Origin: Plectrocnemia conspersa
Taxonomy: Eukaryota > Arthropoda > Insecta > Trichoptera > Polycentropodidae
DNA: 64,000 nt
Direction of reading: 5' to 3'
NCBI GenBank assembly: GCA_009617715.1
Contig: VTFK01000187.1
Span: 420,408 to 484,407 of the forward strand
Part shown: positions 1-13,720 of the stretch, in pieces
Layout of the letters: each line of letters opens with the position of its first letter
Numbering within the stretch: the first letter of the stretch is position 1
Translations under genes and position numbers: made by a program
Notes under the pieces: model-generated
What the model saw: only the letters and a program-made list of their open reading frames with translations
The model's database searches: none
Told to the model about the DNA's origin: nothing

Positions 1-2499
1 GGACGATCCCAAAGGTGAATTATCGTTATTAACATAAATATGGGACGGACCAGTACAATCGTGACTCACACAAAAACAATTTTATGCTTTTGCGAGGGTG
101 TGCTGTGGGTTGTTGTGAAAAGGTCAAATTGAAAATTTTATTAAGAAGATTTATTATGTACTCGTACGATTTCACAAAAGCGTTCAGTTAAAACGAAATT
201 CCCCCAAATTCCCGAGAGCGACAATACATACCGTTTGGTCAGATTAATTTTGGTCTCACAATTCTGACCGGACGGTTATAAATTTGCCTTATTCTTACCC
301 CAATGAAAGCTCAAATGATGGCTATTTTAATTGTTATCACCTGTCCGCAGTACATAATGAACGTCGGGTAACCGTCTTTAACTATTTGAGTAATTTCAAA
401 GATTTTATATGTTCTAATTTACACTATAACGATCGAATCTAATGGAGGGCTTTCAAAATAAATGCTTATAAACAGGCCAACGCCCATTTTTACAATGATA
501 AAAATATACTAAATTTTTATAAGCAAACGTAGAACGAATCGAAGGGCTACGTTGCACATTTTTCATGCTTTTGATACCGCTCTCCATTTACGAAGGCTTA
601 CCGTCGAGCGTCTGGCACTTTATGAGGTATTAGTTGTGCCTCACTTCATCATTCTAGCACTAACCTAGCACTAACGATTTTCCATACAAAATATTCATAA
701 TCATAATAATTGCATACAATATTAACATATATTTTATTATTAAATACATACTAGCCTTATAAGAAAATTCATAGCAAAAATATACATATAGTGATTCATC
801 TTTATTGATTCGCCACGTCTGGTCCTTGTCATATATCAAATCAAAGCAACATTTAATCAAGTGATATATTTTCACTTTTCGCCTTTGCTGAATTATTCAT
901 TAATCTCACTCACAATGGCTTATACAAAGAAGATATTCCTTAACATTATCTTTGAAGGACAAGATAGGTCCGTTATTAATGATTTTATTTCAATTTTATA
1001 TTATCAAATAATATATTACGAATAATTTTATTACTTTTATTAATTTTGTTATGGTCTTAACGTCAAGTATCTCAACTTATTAAGCTTAAAATTTCATAAA
1101 TTAAATTTAAATTAAAATTATATTAAAATGCATGTATTATATAAATTTATAATTATAAGTTTTTTTCCAAATGTATAATTATACATACTTGTTTTAGTAA
1201 TAAAAATATAATTTCAAAATTTATATAATGGCTACTAAAAACATTTCAAAGTTAAAAAATATGTATTAGTTATTATAAAAAAAAATATCTTTTGCTCAGA
1301 ATTGTAATATTACAAAATATAAATCATTGACTAATGCAAATTGGTGAATTTTAATTGAAAAATTGTAATAAAGCACTTTTTTATATACAAAGGAATTACC
1401 ATATAATATATTTAAAGCCATAATTTTTAGGTAGTTTGAAGTATTAGGTAGTCGTTTTAAATATTTTCAAATAACATAGTTACTCATAAATTTGATTGTG
1501 TCATAAAAATAAGTTAAATATTGCACTTTATTTATTATTATTATTTTACTAACTTATATAAGTAAAATAATAATAATAAATAAAGTGCAATGTTTAACTT
1601 ATTTTTATTTAATTTTTATTATATAAAAAATATACAAAGTATATTAAGGGTAAACCAAACATAATATTGGAATAAATAGATGAGGGTTGAGTTAGATAAG
1701 TCAGAAAAGTTTTTAAATATTTTATGCGAAAAATGTACCTAACTAAAAGGGCGAATAAGCCCAATTGACTTATGCAATATAAAGTTGTTTGATTAAGGCC
1801 ATTCAGAATATTCAACAATTTTATGTAAGATGATTAAAAAATATAAAATAAGATAGCTTTATAATAAAAATTTAAGTAGGCATATTAATATGCATCCCAT
1901 TTTCGAAATATTTGTTATATCAACTAGATACTCAAGATTTACTGAGTTGAACTTTATATATGATAATGCCACACCTGGGACTTGTTTAAAGTAAAGAAAA
2001 AAATCTAATTAAATTGAAGCGTAATTATTTTTTTTATTATTAAAAACACACGCCTACAGAATCCCATATATTTGCGTTTCGCTTCATCTTTATGACATTT
2101 TTATTTTTTTATATATTTATAAATTATATCGTATGATCATTTCTAAATACCAAATCATGAAATATTGATTTTAGTTATAAAATACCAATTAAAGAAAATC
2201 AGTTGATGGAAGTTTACTTTTTTTTTAAGCAAATTGTATTGTCTATGCACATAATATTACGTTTGTATATATTTACATTATACTATGTTTTATAAATGTT
2301 TTGATTAAATTGATCCTTTTACGTAATATTTCATAGAAAAATTATGTGTTTTTTTTATCAATACATAATCAGTACTTTTTGTCATACAACGACGATACAG
2401 CACCATTTTAAAACTGAAATCAATTTAAAATGGGTTGTATTCTTAATTTTACAAAAGCGTATATTCAGCATTGTTAATCATTAAGTAAAGAAATGAGGT
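1..2499. other. AT-rich non-coding DNA
   Basis: The first 600 bases are somewhat more complex than the rest. No gene is supported; the only structure is the hairpin at 1505-1606. Confidence 0.5.
1505..1606. repeat. Hairpin: 46-bp inverted repeat with 10-bp loop
   Basis: 1505-1550 and 1561-1606 are reverse complements with a single mismatch. The arms include TTGCACTTTATTTATT. This may be a tiny MITE or a structured transcript; the arms are AT-rich but far too long to be chance. Confidence 0.85.
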
Positions 2500-3260
2500 A
2501 GAATGTGGTTAAAGAAATTGTTGAATCTAATAATAAAATTTCATTGATATTCGATTAATCAACCACAATAAGTAAAAAAACCTTGGAATGAATTTACAGA
2601 TAAGCTTGAATGAACGTGAAAACCCGATAGGAGTGTTTATTTCCTTACTTCAACGTCTTTACTCTTATGGGATGACAGAAGATTATTAAAAAAATAATAA
2701 GTTTATCTGGCGTGAGATAGCGCTGCTGTGATGTTAGGGTCTAAAAGCGTAGTGAAAAATTCCTGTCAGAACGTTTTTTATTATATATTATAGTTAACCA
2801 TTGTGCTAATCACAGACTAGAATTATTAGTTGGTGATGCTATCAAGGAAACTTCAAAAATAAATAGATTCAAATAATTTATTGATAGCCTAAACGTCAAA
2901 ATTACTTATGACTGAGCAGCTGAAAATTGAAAAAATATTATGTAACCGATGGGTGTCATCTAGTTTGCGTACAGTTTTGGCTGTGTGTAATAATTTTGAA
3001 CCGCTTGTGTATCATTTTAAATAAACAATGCATGATCCTACAAGAGTTAAAGCTTATAAATGCACTTATAAATTAAAAATCACATCTACACATTTCTATT
3101 GATCCTAGGATTGCTGTGTATTGCTCTCCAAGAAGTATAAGAATTAAGTTAAGACCTACAATACCTCAAAATTAATATGTACAAAGCGAATGAGAAAATT
3201 TAAATACTGGCACAAGTTTTTGAAGAAAAAAGACAGAACTCTGGGTTCTTTTATTAATGC
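2500..3260 (+). pseudogene. hAT-superfamily transposase relic
   Basis: Pieces read on the plus strand in order: an IFD-stop-STTISKKT block near 2545 (usual catalytic Asp followed by STT), then NHCANHRLELLVGDAIKETS at about 2797-2856, then INRFK and FIDSL, then NRWVSSSLRTVLAVCNNFEP near 2948, then a YKCTYKLK block and FINALLLFRDLL near 3250. This is the order of conserved blocks in KIAA1586/ZBED-like hAT transposases. Stops and frame changes are frequent, so it is dead. Terminal repeats were not located. The stretch 3540-3800 might hold more of the same element, but I could not anchor it. Confidence 0.7.
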
Positions 3261-4627
3261 GCTGTTGCTGTTTCGTGATCTTCTCTGTCATGTTTTACTT
3301 ACTGAATAATATATAAGAAAGGATCCTACCCAAGTACATTGTAAGAAAAATTGTATCAAAGGCGTTGAGTTGGCGTATTAGTATGTCTACTTGATCATAA
3401 ACATTGGTCTGAATATGTTAATATTTCGGGAAATGGAAGTTTGACACTTGTCAATCATACTGAAAGTAAATGAAAGAAAAATTATTCGTGAAATTATCGC
3501 CGTGAATATATTTTCGAAAAGATATAAAAAAAACTGTTGCGTTTAATACGGACTCTGAATAGCATTCTCATGTCAATGTGTACGCGGGTTTTCGCAGATG
3601 AATCTAATTGCCACCCCAGCAAGAGCTTCGTTCAAGACTAAGACAATTTAAGCACTTTTGTTCATCAAACTTGTCAAACCACTTTTAGTTCCTTTAAAGT
3701 ACGTTGATCTGTGGTTACTCGGAGGACGACTCAGAGTCGAGAAGATTTGTCGGACGAGAATTACACAAAACTTTGGAATTTACTATTGACTGAGCATTTG
3801 CCTTATATACAATAAATTAAATGTATGTTAAGAACTATATATATATATAAATATTTTATTAAAATATTATCAAAATTTGAGTTGCAGCACATTTTTCATA
3901 TTAAAAAAGCACTGATAATATTTTTCAACAAAATACAATGCTTTATAGCATTTAATATACAAACTTCTATTTATCATTTTTAATAAATATAGGTAATAAA
4001 TAAAAGTTTATATTGAATTTGATATTCCTAATAGGTTTTAGTCTATATAAATTGTGGCTTTTTAAAATTAAAATAAAATCAATACATCATATAAATTGTA
4101 ATTTTATGGTTGTATATGACTGACTTATCTATCTTTGTATATGCAAATATAAGTTGAGAATAATAAATGTAAAACGTTTCTTTTTATTAAACAAATTGCT
4201 TAGTATTTATGAAAATGATGAATAGTAATTAGATTCGTTAAACAAAGAGCGATATTCGACAAAGACCTTAATGCTATGTTGATTAATGTTGTTTAACAAA
4301 AAAGAACATGGCAATCCAATTGTTTGTTAATATGAACGAGGTGAATTATTTTTCGGATATTGCCACGCATGGTGTACATTCATTTCCCAAGGCCGTTCAA
4401 CGACAACAGATTTTCATCGTATTTCAGTTAATGGCAATGAACAGGCAAAATTTTATCGTGAATTTGAAGCACGTTGAAGGCCATCCATTGCCAGCGATAA
4501 ACTCATTACAAATGATGTTTATATAGGCGATTAGTGATGGCTGATAAATAAAATGTTTGTTAAAAGACTAAGCTATGTGAAGCTCTGCGTGCGTTGGGTG
4601 CCAAAAAAGTCTTATGAAGATTTAAAG
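3261..4627. other. Non-coding stretch
   Basis: 3540-3800 has moderately complex sequence that could be the tail of the hAT relic. A 72-codon plus-strand frame at 4308-4526 is open but shows no family features. Otherwise AT-rich. Confidence 0.4.
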
Positions 4628-5742
4628 TATTAGGTTATTCGGAAAAAATTGTCGTTTTTTGTATTAGTCTGTTTGGATAATTAGTCGCGCAGAGCTTATC
4701 CTTGTGTTAATGCGTGTATTGTTATTTTTCGGTTCATTACCATACATTTTATCAAAATAAATAAAAATAAAAATTTGGCAGATGCAGATGGCAGAATTTA
4801 TACCGACCAAAGATTTCTTAAAAAATTGCATATTATTTGAGTTTTTTCAAAAATATTTGTAGCTCCCTTAACAAAAAACATTTATGATAAATAAGAGGAC
4901 GTATTAGATATTCGTAAGTGATATATACAATACAAAAAAAATCGGATAAAAAAATTCGATATTAAAAACAGTCCTGGATGTGGAAAACCTGTAAAATTTG
5001 ATGAAAATTTACCACAGATACTAAAATAATTCAACCCAAATTATTCATCTGCTGGCAGAGAAGCTCAGATTCTCGAAATCTAACATTCATAATCATATGA
5101 AAAAATCATGAAGAATTGGAGGCAAGTCGTATGGATTCCGCACGAGCTGAGTGACGAGAGCAGCGTGTGCGCACTTGCCAAGAAAAAAAATGTTTTAGCA
5201 CCATATGGTGATTGGAGACAAGAAATTAGTGCTATTAAAAACAATTGCTTTTGTGTTTTTGGCAGGATAGCGTAATCATACACTAGAAAATTCGTCTATC
5301 TAGTCAAAGGATTACAGGAATAATGTATTGTGAGCAGTTAGAACGTCTAAGGGAGCAATTAAAAAAAATCCATCAGTTATCAATAGAACTGAAGTGGCGT
5401 TACAGCATGACATTGCGCGACCACATGTTGCTAAAGTGACGATGGATAAAATAAAGGAATTAGGCTGGAAAGTAAAACTTCACCCGCCATACTCTCCCGA
5501 TTTTCCTCTTTCCGATTATCACCTTTTCCGGTCCATGCAACATTATTTGAATGAAAAATAATAATAGTGTAAGTGACTTGGAAAAAACACTGTTGAAATA
5601 TTTTGATTCAAAAACCGGGAATTTTTACAAAAAAGGTGTAGAGGTGGCTTAAAGTTTTATCTAACGGGAAATTATTTTTTTGGATAATAGCATTTTATTG
5701 TTTCATTTTCAAAACAACAATAATTTACGAATAACCTAATAT
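4628..5742 (+). mobile_element. Inactivated mariner (DD34D) with terminal inverted repeats
   Basis: The left terminus TATTAGGTTATTCG (4628-4641) and right terminus CGAATAACCTAATA (5729-5742) are exact inverted repeats, and similarity continues inward to about 28 bp. The interior reads as mariner transposase on the plus strand with disruptions: NSPGCGKPVKFDENLPQ near 4965, LQHDIARPHVAKVTMDKIKE near 5402, and HPPYSPDFPLSDYHLFRSM to about 5540. The last two catalytic aspartates are present with 34 residues between them. Total length is about 1.1 kb against about 1.3 kb for a complete element, so an internal part is missing. Confidence 0.85.
5400..5562 (+). pseudogene. mariner transposase C-terminal domain fragment
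   Basis: This is the best-preserved open part of the element: LQHDIARPHVAKVTMDKIKE, then LGWKVKLHPPYSPDFPLSDY, then HLFRSMQHYLNEK. It carries the second and third Asp of the DD34D triad. The upstream catalytic segment is not intact. Confidence 0.8.
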
Positions 5743-6149
5743 TTCAAAAATACTTGGTACGTTGATGTTACAGTAATGAAAAGATTCTTAAAAATCTGTC
5801 ACAAATCTGAGACTACGTTAAAATAAATAAAGAAGTGTTATAAAAGTTTCATCATAAATAAAGCTCTTAAAAGATATTTCTTAAACTTGATCTTTACTAT
5901 ACAAATGTCTGCCATTTAATAAGGATTCGTAAAAACGTATTTATTATGTAAATAGGTAATAAATACACAAAATCGTTCATTAATTTAAACTATATTTATG
6001 TGTTGTTACATAAAACATAATAAAAACTAAAACATTTTAGTTATCACCTCTTAAATGGGACAGAATATAATAATAAACTTAGTTACGTTAGTTCATTATA
6101 TTATACATACATACATATGTTGAAAAGGTGACTTTTTTTTGGCACGCCT

Positions 6150-6445
6150 TTCCGGAATTTGGCAAGCTCTTAAGTGGTTAAAGCATTTTCCATGGAAAAT
6201 TCACCTACTATCAGGACTCAATCGTGCGTACGACCATCAACACCGTCGTTGGCGTTCAAAATGAATAAAACGAAATGGACAGTCGGATGGAAATCCATTT
6301 GCAATGGCGTACGGGAAATTGAAACACGCTATATTGTGATGAATGGCCTGTAACAACGACGCCCTGTATTCGACACTAATTAAATTTGAAAGCTTTCGGC
6401 GCTTCCTTGTCAACGTCGAACCGAGAAGGATCTATATCTAATTTG
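6150..6445. promoter_or_regulatory. Complex, less AT-rich block
   Basis: Contains the palindromic stretch TTTTCCATGGAAAA and several CpGs, with no long ORF. Possible conserved non-coding element. Confidence 0.2.
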
Positions 6446-9400
6446 CAAACATTAGTAACGTTATCCATCGCGAATTACCAGATGTACATACATATGTATC
6501 TATAATATATAGTGAGCGGTGGTAGTATTCTGAAGTCTGAAAAAATGTCGAAAGAAAAAGCTTTGAACTATTATTAAATCAACCACATCCATAGGTAGCT
6601 ACATTTATAGCCTAAAATGCACATCAGCACTAATTGGAATCTTGTATCTACTTTGAAGGTTGTAAGATTGAATAAGTTTTAAGTAGCCCCCAAAAGAAAC
6701 GTAAACGAAGATACGGATATTTAAACCACCCACTTACATAGTCTTATTGCTTGATCAAATATTTTTCAAGCTTTCGGAATATGAATATATATTTATTATA
6801 TATGGTAATGTACAAAATTTGTCAGCGAGCTAAAATTTACATATTTCTGAAGAATTTCAGCTCGTCAGTATTAATTTAAAAAGTAAATGAAAACGGAAAT
6901 CGTTCGTCGATTTTAAACTTTCGTTATAATGCCCTTTTGTCATTACACACAAAGGGAATCGCAATTATCATCAAAGGGAAAAATCGATATGCGCAGTCTG
7001 TCCGTAAGATATTCGTAGGAAAAAGGCCTTACAAATTTGAGTAACCTGAAAGGAAACTCTTATTGTGGATAATTTTGACATATTTATAATAAATCTATGA
7101 TGAATTGTTTTTACATATTATAATGTTTATATAGAATTAAGACAACAAAAATCAATTTTACTCTACAATTATACTAAAATATATATATATATATAATAAT
7201 GTTTGTCTGTGTAAATGGAACAATTTATACAAAACAAAGGTTTCGGGTATTCTATTTATGTTATGTATTTTCTTTGATAAACCTATAATTAGATTATTAA
7301 AAAGCGCTTTGCTAATCAGAAATAATATACTTTCAGTTTAGATATTATGCTTTTATTGTATTTATTTTATAAAACCTCTGTTCCATAGATAAATAATGAA
7401 AAGCGAAACTCTGTGTTGTATGACTAACTCCTAACACACGTATTCTACTAGTTCATATCAAAGTTTCAAATAAAGCACTGAAAAGTTTTGATTTTTATAT
7501 TACACTTAAGTTTAGTAACTTATTTTGGGAAAAATTGCTTTGTAAATATATTTCCCTCGCAATAAATTCGCATAAAATATGCTACGTATATATATTTTCA
7601 TTTAACGGAATATTGTGAATATTTTACAGTACACATATAAATTTCTATCCATCACTAATATAATATGAAATTATAAAAAAAAGTAAAACAGCACATATAA
7701 AACATTTTATTGTTCCACTATTATTACTGTCTCAAGCATAGCACTGTACTGTTCAACCCTAGAGTATTTCCTTCCTCGCGATATCGATTCGGCCAACATT
7801 TAACGTGTTTAACTGCGATAACGTTATATCTCTGTCATCTATAGTCCATTTTGATAATCTACAAATGAGAAATTTCATTGTTTCCAAGTGGCCCATTGTT
7901 TATACAAAGTACAATGTTGGTTTTGCTCACTTCTGTGAATATATGCGCTGTTAGATTGTGAGTAAAATCAGTCCTACCAATTAGTCATATTCATATACAA
8001 CCATTTGATGTAAATATTTTGTTAAAAAAACTATTAAAAGTAGCATCATAGAGAACAAGTAATATTGAAATTATGTGTTATATACATACATATATGAATA
8101 AAATAAATTGATCTTGCACATTATACATATGTAGTATGTATAAGTTGAAGAGAACATGTTTTCGTTTTGTATGCTCTATGGCTGCGGTGTCTTATGCAAA
8201 TGCAATAAAATCCAATGGGTGACACTGTACACAAGACATTGCATTTTCTACATATTTATATGAAATTCTTTATACATGTAGTCACACAGATTTTATATAA
8301 AGCTTCGCTTAAGATGACTTTATGGTTTGCAATTCCACTTTGATGTATAATATTAAATTTAAATTTAGATTGCTACGTCTTGATAAATAAAATCAAATAT
8401 AGACATATCATTATATAATAAACTTTATGTTCAATATACAACATCAGAAATATGTATATATATATTTCTCATGTGATTTTAAAAACTAGTGCTAAAATCT
8501 ATATAACAGTGTGTCTTTATTTAATTATTAAAATATGGTTTTAGACCTTAATATGCATTACCTTGTATGTAACATAACTATAAAATACAATACTATAATT
8601 TAATTGTTATTAAAAAAATAAGTATTAATTATGCTATTAAGTGTATATTATCTAATGACATAATTGGAAAAATAAAGTGTAAGTCAAATGTATGTTTTAC
8701 TGTATTTTATTCTCTTTTTCTTTCAATAAGCAAAATATTGCTCAGATATACAAGTCAATGTAAATGCCATCATATGTGTAAATGTTTTTAATCAAAAAAC
8801 AATTTATTAAATTAGATAGATTTAAGGATCACTAGTTGTATCCTATAGAATATTAATATTATAATTAGGTTTAATGAATTCTTGCAAGCTGTATTCCATA
8901 TCAAATACAAACTAAGGAAAATGCTTCTCACTCTGTTAGTGTGTGTCATGAAAGATTAGACACTTTGAATTATTCTCCATATATGTAAGCATTTACCGAT
9001 GTCTCATAAAGCCAAAGTTTACATATCACGACAATACAAAAGTACATACGCAAACTTTGCTAAAGATGAACTGAATCAAGCGTATGCTTTATTAAAATTC
9101 TTCTTAGAGCAGTGGCAAAACTTAGCTTTTCTGACAACATCAGACTTGTATCAAAAAAAGAAAAATCTTTAACAAAATAATTACATGTTCATCTTCAAAT
9201 ATTTATTTCTTATGCTAGTGCTATTTATCCATATTGATAATAATTTCAGTTTTCATAAAAAAAAGTAAGCGTAAACAACGTTTTTCTATTAAAGAGACTC
9301 GAGCTGATAAGAAAACTAAAATTGTATCATACTCTGCAGAGGCGTATATACATACACATAAGAGTGGTGGCATGAAAGATGTTTTTGTTAAAAGGGCAGA

Positions 9401-9879
9401 GTTGATTGAAATATAGCGAAACGTAATTTTCTAAAGTAAGTTATTATTACATTGAGTTATACATAGTATATGCGAATTTTTTCATACATCATACTCAATG
9501 TGTTTTTAATACTATTAAAAAAAATATAATAAAAAACGTTTTATTTTTATTTTCGTAATCAAAATAATAGTGTTAAATTTTAATACATAAACATATTGTT
9601 TATTAGGTATATACATAGTTTGGCATAATTATCAATTAATATGTCGTAGTTAGTTTGGTATTTATTTAACAATGTATCTCAATAATACAAATTGAACAGA
9701 GAGATGTATCCCAAAGGAATGATTCAATAATTTAAGTCACATGCAAATCTCAATAATTCTATTATCTTATACAACTCAAAGCCCAAGATACCCAAAGGTC
9801 TACGTCTATAGGTCTCCGATGCGTAATAATCCACTCAAAAACAGTTTATTTATGACTCTTTCGCTTTTCTCCAGCTCTC

Positions 9880-10280
9880 CAATCACACAGAGTTGTCTCC
9901 CTTCACTTTTGCGCGAAAGCTATCGCGGCAATTTTCCCGTGCGGTTTTTCTGACCTCGCGCCCAGAATACATGATTGATCGCCGGAGATCCTTTCCGGAT
10001 CAAAAACTGGAATTGCGTATGAGCACGATCGTGCGTGGAGAGGTTTCGCGATGAATGGACACAATGTACCGTGAAAAGAATTACACCTCATTCATATTCA
10101 TGAGCCAAAGATCGCAAACAGAAGCCCCGAGCGCGTATGCCCGGTGATTTGTAAACAAATACACGGCGCTTCTGAACGATATGAACGAGGGAAAGGAAAA
10201 AATATGCGGAACGCATGCCCTCTCTTCCAATTTGGATGTATTTGGGGTGAAAATCGACGCAAAAGTGAACCATCAATATT
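9880..10280. promoter_or_regulatory. GC-richer island
   Basis: CpG-containing, complex sequence with small palindromes (CACGATCGTG; GGAGATCCTTTCC). Short ORFs on both strands look like chance. Candidate conserved regulatory element. Confidence 0.25.
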
Positions 10281-10957
10281 AAGGATTTATTTGAAGTAGT
10301 TGTGTTTGAAATCAGGTTAGAAATCGGCGAAAACCCAATTAAATCTATTAGTTTTGAACAAAGTAAATAGGTCTCTCAAAATCTATCCAAACCAGACGCA
10401 CACACACGATTGGCGGTTCGATTAAACTTGCCGGTCGGAAATAAGTCGCTTTATATATTTTAATTCGATTCTGATCAAACATTGATTTTATTTCAAAACA
10501 AGGTGACGTTACCAAAAATAATAATGAATGAAGAGAATGACAAAAAAACTTTTTTACTTATAAGATTCCCTGGTGGCTCCCCTATAACTCTTGTTCGATT
10601 AACTTGTCTATATAATACAAATAAAAGTAATTATATTATTATTATATTATACATAGAAATAAAAATATATTTAGTTTTAAAAGTAAAAATAGTCAATCAT
10701 AATCAGGAAGTTACATATATATATTAAGAGTGGCAGTAGTGCAGACAATTAATCATTGAAACAGCAGAGTTCAAGTTACAAGTACAAAAAAACTTTTACA
10801 AAAATAATTAAGCATCAATATATGTCACAATTTAGGTTAAATAATTAAATTTAGAAAATAAGTTCTGAAAAATAGAATACAGGATAAAAGGATAAAAAAA
10901 ATTATTACCAGTAGTGAAAAGACAAAATAAAATGCTGTGAACACGGAATTTATATAT

Positions 10958-11185
10958 TTATTGTAAATTTGATCCTACTACCCGGCTTAAAACGATCTGC
11001 TGATTCATGGGCTGTAGTAATAAAGTAGTAATGTGAATAAGAAACTTGATCTTAATGCATTCAAATTTTTCCAGTAAGTCGCTCTCAAGGTCTGGAAAAT
11101 GAGCAGAAGCATTATCCATAACCATCAAAACTTTGGGTGACAAATTATTTACAGATATGTATGTCTTCACTGCCAGAAGAATCAT
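10958..11185 (-). pseudogene. pogo/Tigger-type transposase fragment
   Basis: An open stretch of 75 codons reads PKVLMVMDNASAHFPDLESD, then LLEKFECIKIKFL, then TTLLLQPMNQQIV. This is the DDE core around the second Asp (VLLLDNAPAH-like) and the LLQPMDQGV-like block typical of jerky/Tigger transposases. In the last block the usual Asp is Asn. Neither terminus nor the rest of the gene was found nearby, so this is a truncated relic. Confidence 0.8.
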
Positions 11186-11399
11186 CTACTATTGAGAAGA
11201 ATCGTCGGCTCAGTTAAGGGTAAAGTGACGCAATACGTACTGCTTATATTGTAATATATGGCTAATTTATCACGTCAAAATTAAGTAAACATTTCCTTGT
11301 ATTGCCAAACACTCATAAAGCTAGTTACTTGCAATCCTAAGCTGCACCGTCTGCGTAGCGATATTAATTCGCAAGATAATCACAATTTAGGATAAGCAA

Positions 11400-11530
11400 A
11401 TCTGTGATGATCGATAATATAATAACTAATCCAGATCTCCCGGACGCGACAGGAATTAAAAAACATTAGGGTTCATATGGTATTCGAACCCAGGTCTTTC
11501 AGACTTATACCTACCGCTGGTGTATAATGA
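11400..11530 (-). repeat. tRNA-derived SINE-like copy 1
   Basis: On the minus strand a pol III B-box GGTTCGAATAC stands at 11480-11490. Upstream is an A-box-like stretch around CCAGCGGTAGGTATAAGTC, and downstream the block ATATGAACCCTAATG. The same order of blocks recurs at 43280-43435. The sequence does not fold into a tRNA that I can recognise. Confidence 0.55.
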
Positions 11531-13439
11531 TAATATATAACATATTATAAAGTATCTAAAAATCAACTTTTTTTAAAGTTCAATAAAAACTGACTGTATT
11601 CATTGCACAGCTGATATCCCGAAAAAATCCACATATGACAAGTTTCAAACGTGTTATTTTTAATACAGATACATTTGAGACTCATTGATTAAGATAAAGT
11701 AATATTTTATCTATGGTGCTAATCTTGTGAACAAATACAGAATAAAATATTACTAAATACATTCAAGAAAGTAGTCAACTTCATTTATTTGCGATTAATC
11801 AAACAGATATTTTGCCATAATTATATTCTATCCTAATTATAGCCTAACTCTAAGGTCAAAACTAAAACCACTAAGTTGATAATTGTTGTTTGTTTCTTGC
11901 GGCTATGAGATTCGTGGAATCACTTAAGAAGAAAATAATCTGGCTCATAACTATATTTGGATCAAGGGTAAAGAGCAATACAGCATTCGGTAAATTCTCG
12001 AGCTGATGGACATCATTTATGGAGAGACACTTGTCGGATTATATTATTCAGTTGTAATATAATGAATGATGATCGGCTAACTAAGCATATAAATAAATGT
12101 GTTTTATCCAAGAATAGGGCACAATGTTGGGCAAATAAAAGATAGATAGATTGTGTCGAGCAAGACCTGAAATGACTAAAAAATATTCAATACATAATAT
12201 TTGTATTATTTTAATATTATATAACTTTATAGGCACACACTATTATTATATTATAAACTTAAAGTAATTTAAACCAAAATCAGATCTTAGTGGACTATTC
12301 CTAAACAGAAAATACAATAAATTGGTCTTTCTTATCGAAGCTAAAATGATGACTCTTCTAGTCTAACTAAAAAGCTTTGTCAATATTACATTGCGCTATA
12401 TTTTGCATATGAGAAATCTTCAAATAGCTTGTCATCATCTTGTCATAAAGATAAGCTTAGCCATTCTGTAATTTGAGCCCCATTAGTAATTTCAAAACTT
12501 TTTACTTGATTTAGTGAGCGCTTTTAGAATTTTTATATTAACTTCCTAAACTATAATGCAAAAATTGAAGCAGTAGACCCTACATAAATAAAATGATCAT
12601 GAAATGAACCTTCATCTGAATCTGTTGCACTATTTGCACAAATATAGCTTTTATGCTACCGAGGAGGCAGCTAGTATCCGTAATGCGATTCTACCCCTAT
12701 GATAGAGCTTCCATCTATATGTATGTAAATCAATCCCTTTCAAAAGCTTTTAATAGAATTGGACGAGTTTTTCAAGAGACACCTCCCAATCTCCGACAAA
12801 ATACATGAATGGTGATTTATATCGATCGCAATCAAGATAAACGCTGAAATAATCTCTTCATTATAAAATAAAACTGCACATTAGTAAAACGAGGATGGTA
12901 CTTTTAAAATGTTAGGTACATTTGTTTAGTTTGTAGGGAAACATTATAATTTTGAATCAAATGTACATAGTCGTTTAATTAAAATCTGTGGGTGGTTCTG
13001 AAGGAATCAATATGGTATTCATTAATTATTTAAGAGCACGAAAAACCGCACTAGAACGGTATATAGATATTATATTGATAATATAATATAATAATAACAC
13101 AGCAATAAAACTAAACAACGTTTCTTTATTTAGTATATTAATTAAATTGTTAATTAATACAAGAGATATGCAATGAATATTTTATTAGACAGATAAATAA
13201 ATTTGTGATGAATGTCAAGTAATAATAATTTTTAATGTTAAATAATTGTATATATGTAATTTTAACTTTTTTTTGCGAGATATACATATATTCATGATCA
13301 ATATTGGCTACTGATGTAAATAGTTAAATTCATTATAATTATGTATGTATTATCACAAAAATAAAAATGGCAACTACATATGTATATAAATGAATAAACC
13401 TGTGAAATTTAATTAAAGAGATTATTTATAGATCAATAC

Positions 13440-13720
13440 ACAGTCAACGCTGAAACTGTCGCATGTCGGACAAAGTACACCGTAAAATAGAAGAGAACCG
13501 GTGACGTCTAATGGAAGGTATGCCTCTGGAGTGCGAGAAAACAAAAAAAATGGAGGCAAATAAATGACAGCTGTCACGCTAAAATGCAACCCCTTTCCGA
13601 CGGTTCCAAATTAACTACGGACTTGCTTTTGCCTGCTTGCGCTGCTTGCTACCCTTACATTTTACGAACGCGAATTTTTCTATTATATTTCATGAAAGTG
13701 GTGGGTCATATTGTGATTTT
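13440..13720. promoter_or_regulatory. GC-richer block with TGACAGCTGTCA palindrome
   Basis: The perfect 12-bp palindrome at 13565-13576 combines two TGACAG half-sites (Meis/Homothorax/TGIF type) with a central E-box CAGCTG. The surrounding sequence is less AT-rich than its flanks. Confidence 0.3.

Larger units (their letters stand above)
5743..10957. other. AT-rich non-coding DNA with two complex blocks
   Basis: Apart from 6150-6445 and 9880-10280 I see no gene or repeat. The short ORFs in this stretch have the composition of translated AT-rich DNA. Confidence 0.5.

Noticed and set aside
9449..9501. Small imperfect hairpin with ACATTGAGT arms
   Set aside because: Only nine clean pairs at the base; too short and AT-rich to call a microRNA precursor.
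11480..11490. B-box suggesting a tRNA gene
   Set aside because: No cloverleaf arms could be fitted, and the same block recurs at 43.3 kb, so a SINE-like repeat is more likely.
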